From DATKKG01 sp035543015 (lineage in GTDB: Archaea > Thermoproteota > Nitrososphaeria > Conexivisphaerales > DTJL01), in NCBI GenBank assembly GCA_035543015.1, contig DATKKG010000020.1, forward strand, positions 1-28,685: a DNA stretch of 28,685 nucleotides, written 5' to 3'. Made by a program: the position numbers and the translations under genes. How positions within the stretch are numbered: position 1 is the first letter of the stretch; every line of letters starts with the position of its first letter. Shown in pieces: positions 1 through 5,685 of this stretch. The notes beneath the pieces were generated by a model. The model was not told the DNA's origin, did not search any database, and saw only the letters and a program-made list of their open reading frames with translations.

Positions 1-157
1 AAGTTGTGAATGTGGCATCGTCAAACAGGGTCATGTTCCTAATGTAAGTGCGACAGTAGTTTGGATTAGGCCCACTTGGGCAACCGGCGTAGGTCATCAA
101 GAACAGGAATCCAAGGACGATGATTGCGAAGCCAATGAACATGAGGAAGCCATTCAT
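1..157 (-). CDS. Small membrane protein, N-terminal part only
   Basis: The frame opens with ATG at 157 and stays open for 52 codons to the window edge, so the C-terminus is missing. An in-frame TGA lies a few codons upstream, which fixes ATG 157 as the first possible start. Residues 3-23 form one strongly hydrophobic helix with almost no charge (FLMFIGFAIIVLGFLFLM). A short segment with two cysteines and an NPNYC stretch follows. This is consistent with a single-pass membrane or exported protein with a structured outer loop. A TATA-like AACAAATAAG lies about 33 bases upstream on the same strand. It is divergent from the TBP gene. I do not recognise the family. Codon use and composition are more AT-rich than in the rest of the window. 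Confidence 0.5.
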   Translation of the reverse strand, partial: MNGFLMFIGFAIIVLGFLFLMTYAGCPSGPNPNYCRTYIRNMTLFDDATFTT

Positions 158-271
158 CGCAGATAATCAATCGGGTCATGGCGTTCTTATTTGTTGTGAG
201 CAACCGACTTGTCACAATGGATTTCCGATCGCCCAGCAACCGCAGAGGTCACAGAACCCCGCCTTCGAAAG

Positions 272-292
272 TTTATAAAGAGGCTTTATAAA
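272..292 (+). promoter_or_regulatory. Tandem TATA boxes upstream of the TBP gene
   Basis: Two perfect copies of the palindrome TTTATAAA occupy 272-279 and 285-292, 13 bases apart. Their centres lie about 33 and 20 bases before the TBP ATG. Either could be the core promoter; the upstream copy is nearer the 26-32 base spacing seen at other genes here. The duplicate is unusual and could let TBP influence its own synthesis (inference). Confidence 0.65.
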
Positions 293-308
293 CGAAGAAT
301 CGATTTAT

Positions 309-866
309 ATGCCGAAGACAACTCCTCTCATCTCAATTGAAAACGTAGTCGCATCAGCCAGCGTCAACCAATCCATCGACCTCAACGAGATCACGCGTCT
401 TTTCCCAGACGTTGAATACCATCCAGAGCAGTTTCCTGGCCTGGTCTTCCGGCTCAAGGCCCCGAAGACGGCCACCCTAATCTTCAACTCGGGGAAGATG
501 GTGTGCACTGGAGCCAAGAGTGAGGAGCAGTCGTTCAAGGCAGTGCAGATGGTCGTTCAGAAGCTCAGGAAGTCCGGCATAAAGGTTGAGAACGAGCCTG
601 AGGTGGAGATACAGAATATCGTCGCTTCCGCCAGCCTTGGAGGCCGAGTCAAGCTAGAGGAGGCGGCGTTGAACCTCCCCCGCAGCATGTACGAGCCCGA
701 GCAGTTCCCGGGTCTCATCCACAGGATGCTCGAACCGAAGACGGTCATCCTCCTGTTCGCCAGCGGCAAGCTCGTCTGCACCGGAGCCAAGAAGGAGGAG
801 GAGGTTTACAAGGCCGTCAACAACCTCCATACTCTCCTCGAAAGCGAAGAACTGATGATCTACTGA
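309..866 (+). CDS. tbp: TATA-binding protein (TBP)
   Basis: General archaeal transcription factor that binds and bends the TATA box and recruits TFB and RNA polymerase. The 185-residue product has the family length and the two imperfect direct repeats of the saddle fold (about 9-90 and 100-180), each with an ENVVASAS- or QNIVASAS-type strand and a SGKxVCTGAK motif. All four DNA-intercalating phenylalanines seem present: F42 and F59 in repeat 1, F133 and F150 in repeat 2. The C-terminus is a short acidic tail (ESEELMIY). ATG 309 follows tandem TATA elements. The last bases overlap the 3' end of the convergent gene. Assignment is very secure; whether the genome has further TBP paralogues cannot be seen here. 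Confidence 0.97.
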   Translation: MPKTTPLISIENVVASASVNQSIDLNEITRLFPDVEYHPEQFPGLVFRLKAPKTATLIFNSGKMVCTGAKSEEQSFKAVQMVVQKLRKSGIKVENEPEVEIQNIVASASLGGRVKLEEAALNLPRSMYEPEQFPGLIHRMLEPKTVILLFASGKLVCTGAKKEEEVYKAVNNLHTLLESEELMIY

Positions 867-1330
867 ACGTAGGCGTCCAAGACAGCCGAAGCCGACTCCT
901 TCTTTGAGACGATCTTCCCAGCCCTGCCTACCACGTACTCCGCGGTCCGGCTTCGGCCCTTCAGCCGCACGAGGAAACGGTCCTTGTGGGCCAGCGACTC
1001 CAGAACCATGAAGGGACCGAAGTCAGAGACCGCGACGGCCTCCGCCGCGGCCACCGTTATCCTGACGACCCTCCCCGACCGGTGCGCCTTCAGCCGGGAC
1101 CGAATCTCCAGGTAGGCGCGGGAGTTCCGCTCCGCGTCGCCGGTGAGCACTCCAAACACCGCTCCCCTGGCGCCGGTGAAGTCCACGCCCGCCAGCCCTT
1201 CGAAGACGCGTTCGGTCTCCAGACCCTCCCTCAGCTGGACGCATACCTTCGGGGGACAGCGCTGGAACAAGACGGACATGGGCGGTCCTAGCGGCCTAAA
1301 AAGAGTTCGAGCTGTATTCGCGAAATTCAT
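860..1330 (-). CDS. Uncharacterised protein convergent with TBP
   Basis: A 156-codon frame from ATG 1330, or 139 residues from an internal ATG at 1279 (MSVLFQ). The shorter form is attractive because a TATA-like TTTTTAGG sits 20-25 bases before it, and the extra 17 residues look unconserved. The product is a mixed alpha/beta, basic, soluble protein without signal peptide or membrane helix. It contains two cysteines near the start (RCPPKVC) and a valine-rich central part (VRITVAAAEAVAV). The stop codon lies inside the TBP reading frame, so the two genes overlap by seven bases tail to tail. I do not recognise a family. Codon third positions are GC-rich like those of neighbours, which supports real coding. 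Confidence 0.6.
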   Translation of the reverse strand: MNFANTARTLFRPLGPPMSVLFQRCPPKVCVQLREGLETERVFEGLAGVDFTGARGAVFGVLTGDAERNSRAYLEIRSRLKAHRSGRVVRITVAAAEAVAVSDFGPFMVLESLAHKDRFLVRLKGRSRTAEYVVGRAGKIVSKKESASAVLDAYVQ

Positions 1331-1368
1331 ATTAGTGGGACGAAAAGAGGTCAGGAACGATGAAGTAG

Positions 1369-2409
1369 ATGGCCAAGAGAGTCGCGGTCATCAGGGGAGA
1401 CGGGACCGGCCCGGAGCTAGTCGAAGCGACCATGAGCGTCTTCAGGGCTGTCGGCGCCACCGACGTCATAGAGTTCATTCCCTGCGAGGCCGGGGCGGAG
1501 TACTTCCACTCGGCTCGTTCCGAGACCTACATCCCGCAGGAGACCTGGGACGTGCTGCAGAGCAGCGACGCCTGCCTCAAGGGGCCCACCACGACCGAGC
1601 CGGGGCCGAACACCCCGCGCAGCGTTGCGGTGAGCATCCGGCAGAAGTTCGACCTCTACGCCAACGTCAGGCCGGTCAAGACCTACGGGGGCTTCGAGGG
1701 CCCCCTCGGCTCCGTCGACATGTTCTTCGTCAGAGAGGGGACAGAAGGCCTCTATTCGGGGATCGAGTTCAAGCTGGGCGACGACGCGGCTGCCGCGGTG
1801 CGCAAGGTCACCAGGAAGTCCAGCGAGAAGGTGATTCGCTTCGCCTTCAGGGAGGCGGCGAACAGGGACTGGAAGAAGGTCATCGCGATAAACAAGGCCA
1901 ACATACTGAAGGTGACGGACGGCCTCTGGCTCGAGGTCTTCCGGAACGTGGGGAGCGAGTATCCGTCGATCGAGCGGGACGAGTACTTCATCGACAACTT
2001 CGCCCAGCAACTCGTGAAGAACCCCCAGATCTTCAACCAGAACGTCATCGTCGGGACCAACCTCTTCATGGACGTCCTGACCGAGGAGGCGTCGGGCCTC
2101 ATAGGCAGCATCGGGATGGTGTATTCGGCCAACATCGGGGACAGCTATGCCATGTTCGAGCCCGCCCACGGGAGCTCCCCCAAGTACAAGGGGCTGGACA
2201 GGGTGAACCCCGTCGCCACTGTCCTCTCCGGGGCGTGGATGCTGAAGTACCTTGGAGAGGAGAAGAAGGGGGGCTCGATCTTCTCGGCGGTGGACGAGGT
2301 GGTCTCGGAGGGGAAGGTCCTGACCTACGACCTGAAGGGGACGGCGGGAACGAGGGAGATGGCTTCGGCCATCGCGAAGAAGGCCGCGGATGTCCTGTCC
2401 TCCTCCTAG
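1369..2409 (+). CDS. icd: Isocitrate/isopropylmalate dehydrogenase family enzyme, probably NADP-dependent isocitrate dehydrogenase
   Basis: Metal-dependent oxidative decarboxylase of the beta-decarboxylating dehydrogenase family, predicted to turn isocitrate into 2-oxoglutarate in the cytoplasm. The 346 residues match the compact archaeal/NAD-IDH length. Visible elements are the N-terminal IRGDGTGPE strand, the DLYANVRPVK substrate-arginine stretch (R91 and R101), R122 and Y129 in VREGTEGLY, K176 in NKAN, D209 and D235 as metal ligands, and the cofactor loop HGSSPKYKG. The K272-Y273 pair in that loop resembles NADP-specific IDHs rather than the Asp-Ile of NAD enzymes. Two deviations appear: the Asn of the S-x-N-x-x-x-R substrate motif is Ala87, and the second metal Asp of D-x3-D is Glu239. 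A related substrate such as homoisocitrate cannot be excluded. Confidence 0.85.
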   Translation: MAKRVAVIRGDGTGPELVEATMSVFRAVGATDVIEFIPCEAGAEYFHSARSETYIPQETWDVLQSSDACLKGPTTTEPGPNTPRSVAVSIRQKFDLYANVRPVKTYGGFEGPLGSVDMFFVREGTEGLYSGIEFKLGDDAAAAVRKVTRKSSEKVIRFAFREAANRDWKKVIAINKANILKVTDGLWLEVFRNVGSEYPSIERDEYFIDNFAQQLVKNPQIFNQNVIVGTNLFMDVLTEEASGLIGSIGMVYSANIGDSYAMFEPAHGSSPKYKGLDRVNPVATVLSGAWMLKYLGEEKKGGSIFSAVDEVVSEGKVLTYDLKGTAGTREMASAIAKKAADVLSSS

Positions 2410-2426
2410 CCCTCAAAGGCGAAAAA

Positions 2427-2435
2427 GGCTATAAC
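2427..2435 (+). promoter_or_regulatory. TATA box of the coiled-coil protein gene
   Basis: GGCTATAAC preceded by an A-rich stretch (GAAAAA), centred 28 bases before the GTG at 2459. This spacing implies a leaderless transcript and supports the GTG start. Confidence 0.55.
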
Positions 2436-2458
2436 CACAAACGGTCGTGTAGTAGGAC

Positions 2459-3034
2459 GTGAGCGACCAAGAGGAAGTTAGGAAGTTGGCGGACCTCCGG
2501 CAGTGGCTCGAAGACAGGATCAAGGAGCTGGAGGAGGAGATCTCCCTGAACAAGCAGATGATGGGCCTGGTGGACGAGCAGCTGAAGAGGGAGAGCTTTG
2601 TGAAGGCCGCCGAGGTTCCCGTGACGCCCAGGGAGGAGCCCAAGGAGGAGGCGCAGGAGGAGGCCGTCGTCGCGGAGGTGAGCGAGACCAGGCCCCTGAG
2701 GAGACAGAGGGACAACTACCTCATTGCCAACGCGTACGTCCAGGGCGACACGGTCACGATCGTGCCGGTGTCCGACGTTGTGCTCAGGGCCACCACTCCC
2801 CCGTTCAAGTCCTATCTCGTCGGGAAGGTTCTGGAGGGGATGAAGCAGGCCGACGCGGACGCGGTTGCGAAGGGGAAGCTCCAGAAGGGCAAGGAGTTCT
2901 CGTTCGAATACAAGGAGGAAGGAGGGAGGATCACGAAGCTGGTCCTGACGAACTACAACGACAAGGCGCGCCTGAACGAAGCCCTGAACACGACCCTGTG
3001 GACGTTCACGAAGATGCTGGAGAAGCAGGCGTAG
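2459..3034 (+). CDS. Archaeal coiled-coil protein of unknown function
   Basis: A 191-residue soluble protein with a GTG start placed 28 bases after a TATA box. Residues 1-45 are a charged amphipathic helix with heptad-like spacing (LEDRIKELEEEI), predicted to form a coiled coil. Residues 46-80 are an acidic, proline- and alanine-rich linker. Residues 85-191 form a compact alpha/beta domain starting NYLIANAYVQGDTVTIVPV and ending in a helix with a conserved-looking tryptophan (TTLWTFTKMLE). The architecture of an oligomerisation helix, flexible linker and small globular domain suggests a scaffold or nucleic-acid/protein-binding role, but no catalytic motif is visible. It is not obviously in an operon: it has its own promoter and is followed by a TATA box for the next gene. 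Function not recognised. Confidence 0.75.
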   Translation: MSDQEEVRKLADLRQWLEDRIKELEEEISLNKQMMGLVDEQLKRESFVKAAEVPVTPREEPKEEAQEEAVVAEVSETRPLRRQRDNYLIANAYVQGDTVTIVPVSDVVLRATTPPFKSYLVGKVLEGMKQADADAVAKGKLQKGKEFSFEYKEEGGRITKLVLTNYNDKARLNEALNTTLWTFTKMLEKQA

Positions 3035-3056
3035 TTTTTCGAATAGCTAGACAACC

Positions 3057-3064
3057 GTTAAATC
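3057..3064 (+). promoter_or_regulatory. TATA box of the MoaD-like/propeller operon
   Basis: GTTAAATC, centred about 28 bases before ATG 3089 and only 16 before ATG 3077. The window's usual TATA-to-start distance therefore favours ATG 3089. Confidence 0.45.
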
Positions 3065-3088
3065 GCCGCCGGACCGATGTTCGACGAA

Positions 3089-3370
3089 ATGGCAGTCAGG
3101 TTCGTCTTCCTGGGCACGCTCAGGGAGTTCGCCGGCCACGTGGACGAAGTGGAGGCCCACGGAGCAACCCTGAGTGAGGCGCTCCAGTCGTTGAGGTCCG
3201 CTGAACCCGCGCTGGGAGACAGCATATGCGACGAACACGGAAGGGTCCGGGAGCTCATCAACGTCTTCGTGGGCGGAAGGGAAGTCAGGAGCTTGGAGGG
3301 CGAGCGGACCAGGCTCAGGGACGGGGACCGGGTGATAGTCGTTCCTTCCGTGGCAGGGGGGGAAGAGTGA
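3089..3370 (+). CDS. MoaD/ThiS-family ubiquitin-fold protein (possible small archaeal modifier)
   Basis: A 93-residue beta-grasp protein beginning MAVRFVFLGTLREF. A four-residue-longer form from ATG 3077 is possible, but the TATA spacing favours 3089. The family members are sulfur carriers for molybdopterin or thiamine, or ubiquitin-like modifiers (SAMPs), activated by an E1-like enzyme at a C-terminal Gly-Gly. Fold signatures visible are the N-terminal beta hairpin, the central LSEALQSL helix, the NVFVGGREV strand and the RLRDGDRVIVVPSVAGG end. The diglycine is not terminal: two glutamates follow it, so maturation or a non-conjugating role must be considered. The stop overlaps the GTG of the propeller gene (GTGA), so the two are translationally coupled. 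No E1, MoaE or ThiF homologue is in the window. Confidence 0.85.
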   Translation: MAVRFVFLGTLREFAGHVDEVEAHGATLSEALQSLRSAEPALGDSICDEHGRVRELINVFVGGREVRSLEGERTRLRDGDRVIVVPSVAGGEE

Positions 3371-4449
3371 CCTTGGCAGGCACCAAGCTCCTTGTCGGCA
3401 CGTCGAAGGGCGCCTTCATCTTCACCGGCGACGCCTCCAGGAGGAACTGGAAGGCCAGGGGCCCCTTCTTCGCCAAGGACCTGGGCGCGCTGGGAGAGGT
3501 CTACCACCTGGCCATCGACCGAAGGAACAAGGGCAGGGTATTCGCCGCGGTGAACCCCGGGTTCACCGGCCCCAACGTCTACTATACCGACGACCTGGGA
3601 GCCAACTGGAAGGCCTCGGAGCCGCCGAGGTTCCCCAAGAGGTCGAAGCTGACCGCCAAGAACATCTGGCACATCACACCCGGGCGAGAGGGCGAACCCG
3701 GAACTCTGTACCTGGGGCTGGACCCGTTCGGGCTTTTCCTGAGCAGGGACGTGGGCGAGAAATGGGAGGTCGTCGAGGGGATTACATACCACAAGGACCG
3801 CAGGGAGTGGAACCCCGGCTTCGGCGGGCCTTGCCTCCACACGATAGCCCTCGATCCTCGCTCGGAGAAGGAGATGTGGGTGGGGATGTCGGCTGCCGGA
3901 GTCTATCACACTTCGGACATGGAGAGTTGGGAACCCAGGAACAGGGGGATAAGGGTGGACTACGCGCCTGAGAAGTTCCCAGCTTTCGGACAATGCGTTC
4001 ACAAGTTCGCCCTGAGCGCCGACGGCCGGACGCTCTACCTGCAGAACCACGGAGGCGTGTACAGGAGCGAGGACCGCGGAAGGAGCTGGATCGACGTGGG
4101 GAAGGAGCTTCCGAGCGACTTCGGCTTCGCGCTGGCGGCCCATCCGAGCGATCCGAAGACGTTCTACGTGGTGCCCCTGGAGACGCCGTCCAGGTACGTG
4201 CCCGAGGCGCGGCCGGCCGTTTATCGCACGTCCGACAGGGGCGAGACCTGGCAGGCGATGAGGAGCGGGTTCCCTGCGAAGGCCTACCTCACCGTGCTGA
4301 GGGAGGGGATGTGCACCGACGGAAACGATCCTGCCGGGGTCTACGTCGGTGCCAAGAACGGCTCCTTGTACTTCAGCCGGGACGACGGGGAGCACTTCGA
4401 GCTGCTCGCCGAGAACCTACCGTCGATAGTCTCCGTGACGGCAGGCTGA
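3367..4449 (+). CDS. Asp-box (BNR/sialidase-type) beta-propeller protein
   Basis: Starts at GTG 3367 inside the stop region of the MoaD-like gene, giving 360 residues. The longer open frame upstream merely shadows that gene. At least five Asp-box hairpins (S/T-x-D-x-G-x-x-W/F) are visible: TDDLGANW, SRDVGEKW, SEDRGRSW, TSDRGETW and SRDDGEHF. They are spaced as in a six- or seven-bladed propeller of the BNR/sortilin (VPS10)/photosystem-stability-factor type. No signal peptide is seen, so it is probably cytosolic and is unlikely to be a secreted sialidase. The catalytic Arg triad of sialidases is not apparent. Homologues annotated exo-alpha-sialidase next to MoaD/ThiS proteins occur in other prokaryotes (from memory), so the pair may act together. 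Function unknown. Confidence 0.85.
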   Translation: MTLAGTKLLVGTSKGAFIFTGDASRRNWKARGPFFAKDLGALGEVYHLAIDRRNKGRVFAAVNPGFTGPNVYYTDDLGANWKASEPPRFPKRSKLTAKNIWHITPGREGEPGTLYLGLDPFGLFLSRDVGEKWEVVEGITYHKDRREWNPGFGGPCLHTIALDPRSEKEMWVGMSAAGVYHTSDMESWEPRNRGIRVDYAPEKFPAFGQCVHKFALSADGRTLYLQNHGGVYRSEDRGRSWIDVGKELPSDFGFALAAHPSDPKTFYVVPLETPSRYVPEARPAVYRTSDRGETWQAMRSGFPAKAYLTVLREGMCTDGNDPAGVYVGAKNGSLYFSRDDGEHFELLAENLPSIVSVTAG

Positions 4450-4479
4450 ACGCCCGGATGGCAGCGAGATGCCCTGGGG

Positions 4480-4690
4480 TTGTCCGTAGCCTGCCCGCAC
4501 TGCGGAAGGGAAAACGACAGCCCCGCCAGCTTCTGGCTGAGAGGGCTGAAGAGCGCCCCGATCAGGAGAGCACTACGTCTGCGCCTGCGGGAAGAGCTTC
4601 GTCACCTGGGCCGGAGCTTCGGAGACGATGCCCGGTGCAGTGCCCAACCCGGAAGCCAGGCGTTCCAGCAGAAGGCGGCGAGCCACCTAG
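4480..4690 (+). pseudogene. Frameshifted small zinc-ribbon protein (pseudogene or sequence error)
   Basis: The 331 bases between the propeller gene and the secreted-protein gene contain two halves of a zinc ribbon in different frames. From TTG 4480 one frame reads SVACPHCGREND and continues to about 4560. The +1 frame from about 4568 reads GEHYVCACGKSFVTW and ends at TAG 4690. Removing one base, most simply from the CCCC run at 4556-4559, joins them into one protein of about 69 residues with a CPxCG...CxCG four-cysteine metal site and a basic tail. That is a typical small archaeal zinc-ribbon layout. It may be a real decayed gene or an assembly indel. Bases 4691-4780 hold nothing I recognise. 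Confidence 0.4.
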
Positions 4691-4780
4691 CGCGAAATGG
4701 CCTGCTCGAGACGCAGGGCGGCCTCCGTGTCTGTTCGACGGCGACCGCGTGGACGCGCCTGTCGACGCCGCGGGCTCCGG

Positions 4781-5518
4781 CTACGGCCAAGTGACGGTCG
4801 CCTGGAAGCTGTTGCCGGCAGCGGTCATCACGACTATGTTGTAGATTGCCCCCGATACGGTGCCGGAGGTGGAGACGGCGAAGCTCCCCGTCGAGGCGGA
4901 GGGAAGCAGTCCGTCGCTTGTGGCGCTGAACCCCGTGCCGAACGTCACCCCGGCGGGCTGCCCGTTGAAGAAGACCTGTTTGACGACCACGGCCCCCGGG
5001 CTCATGTTCAGGACGGTTACGTTGAGGGAGCCGCTGACCACCGACGCGGTCAGGACGAGCTTCTCGGCGCCGCCTCCCGGGCCGCCCGTGTTTGCCCCCG
5101 TGGAGGTCGTTGCCGCCGTCAGAGTCACTGACGTGTCGTAGGAGGAGCCGTCGGATGCGCTGACGACGACGGTCGCGGTCTCACCCGGGGCGAAGCGAGT
5201 CCCGCCGCCGCTCGGGATCGTGAAGGACAGCGAGAACGCGGCCCCCGGCCCGACGGCGAGCGGCAGCCCCGGGGAGGCCACCTGGCCAGAAAGGTCCACG
5301 CCTCCGGCCGCAACGCCCGTTATCACCATGGCTGAGCCTCCCTGGTTGACTCCCTGCAGCGAAATCGTCCAGGGTCCGCCCCCAGCCGACGCAGGCTGCC
5401 CCAAGACCAGGCCCGAGCTGACCTGGCCCGGGCCGGAGGGCAGGCTCCGCCAGATGAGGTAGCCGGCCGCGAGGCCTAGGACGACGAGGAGGGCCAGGAG
5501 GACTGCCTTGTGCTTCAT
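4781..5518 (-). CDS. Secreted or membrane-anchored beta-sandwich protein
   Basis: A 245-residue protein from ATG 5518; an in-frame TGA upstream limits extension. Residues 5-23 are a hydrophobic helix after the basic start MKHK, acting as signal peptide or membrane anchor. The remainder is Gly/Ser/Thr/Val-rich, almost without charge, and looks like two tandem beta-sandwich domains (about 45-135 and 150-245) separated by a glycine-rich linker (GANTGGPGGG). The two halves end in similar strands. This composition is typical of archaeal cell-surface proteins, including pilin-like and immunoglobulin-like adhesins. No enzymatic motif is visible. A TATA element (GCTTAAATG, 5581-5589) lies 67 bases upstream, implying a leader of roughly 40 bases, unlike the leaderless neighbours. 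Specific family not recognised. Confidence 0.75.
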   Translation of the reverse strand: MKHKAVLLALLVVLGLAAGYLIWRSLPSGPGQVSSGLVLGQPASAGGGPWTISLQGVNQGGSAMVITGVAAGGVDLSGQVASPGLPLAVGPGAAFSLSFTIPSGGGTRFAPGETATVVVSASDGSSYDTSVTLTAATTSTGANTGGPGGGAEKLVLTASVVSGSLNVTVLNMSPGAVVVKQVFFNGQPAGVTFGTGFSATSDGLLPSASTGSFAVSTSGTVSGAIYNIVVMTAAGNSFQATVTWP

Positions 5519-5580
5519 GGGCCGGGGACCGGACTCCCGTCACCCGATGGGATCAAACGGGAGGTAGTCCGCGGCCGTGG

Positions 5581-5589
5581 CATTTAAGC
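5581..5589 (-). promoter_or_regulatory. Candidate TATA box of the secreted-protein gene
   Basis: Minus-strand CGCTTAAATG, 63-71 bases before ATG 5518. The only clear TATA-like sequence in the 167-base gap after the thermosome gene. Confidence 0.35.
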
Positions 5590-5649
5590 GGGAGGAAAGA
5601 GGGCCCTGCGCCCGACGCTGATCGAGCTCCCGCTCGGGTCAGGGAAGAC

Positions 5650-5659
5650 GAAAAGAAAC
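5650..5659 (-). terminator. U-rich terminator after the thermosome gene
   Basis: Reading the minus strand, CGTTTCTTTTCG lies 27-36 bases after the thermosome stop. Archaeal RNA polymerase terminates at such U-rich tracts without a hairpin. Confidence 0.35.
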
Positions 5660-5685
5660 GGCGACCTAGTGTATCCGATGGAAGC

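Noticed and set aside
1143..2462. 439-codon open frame on the plus strand
   Set aside because: Out-of-frame overlap of the IDH-family gene, Arg/Gly-rich, with no recognisable domain.
3058..4395. 445-codon open frame on the minus strand
   Set aside because: Antisense shadow of the MoaD-like and propeller genes. The product has no motif and is Pro/Arg/Val-rich in the manner of shadow frames.
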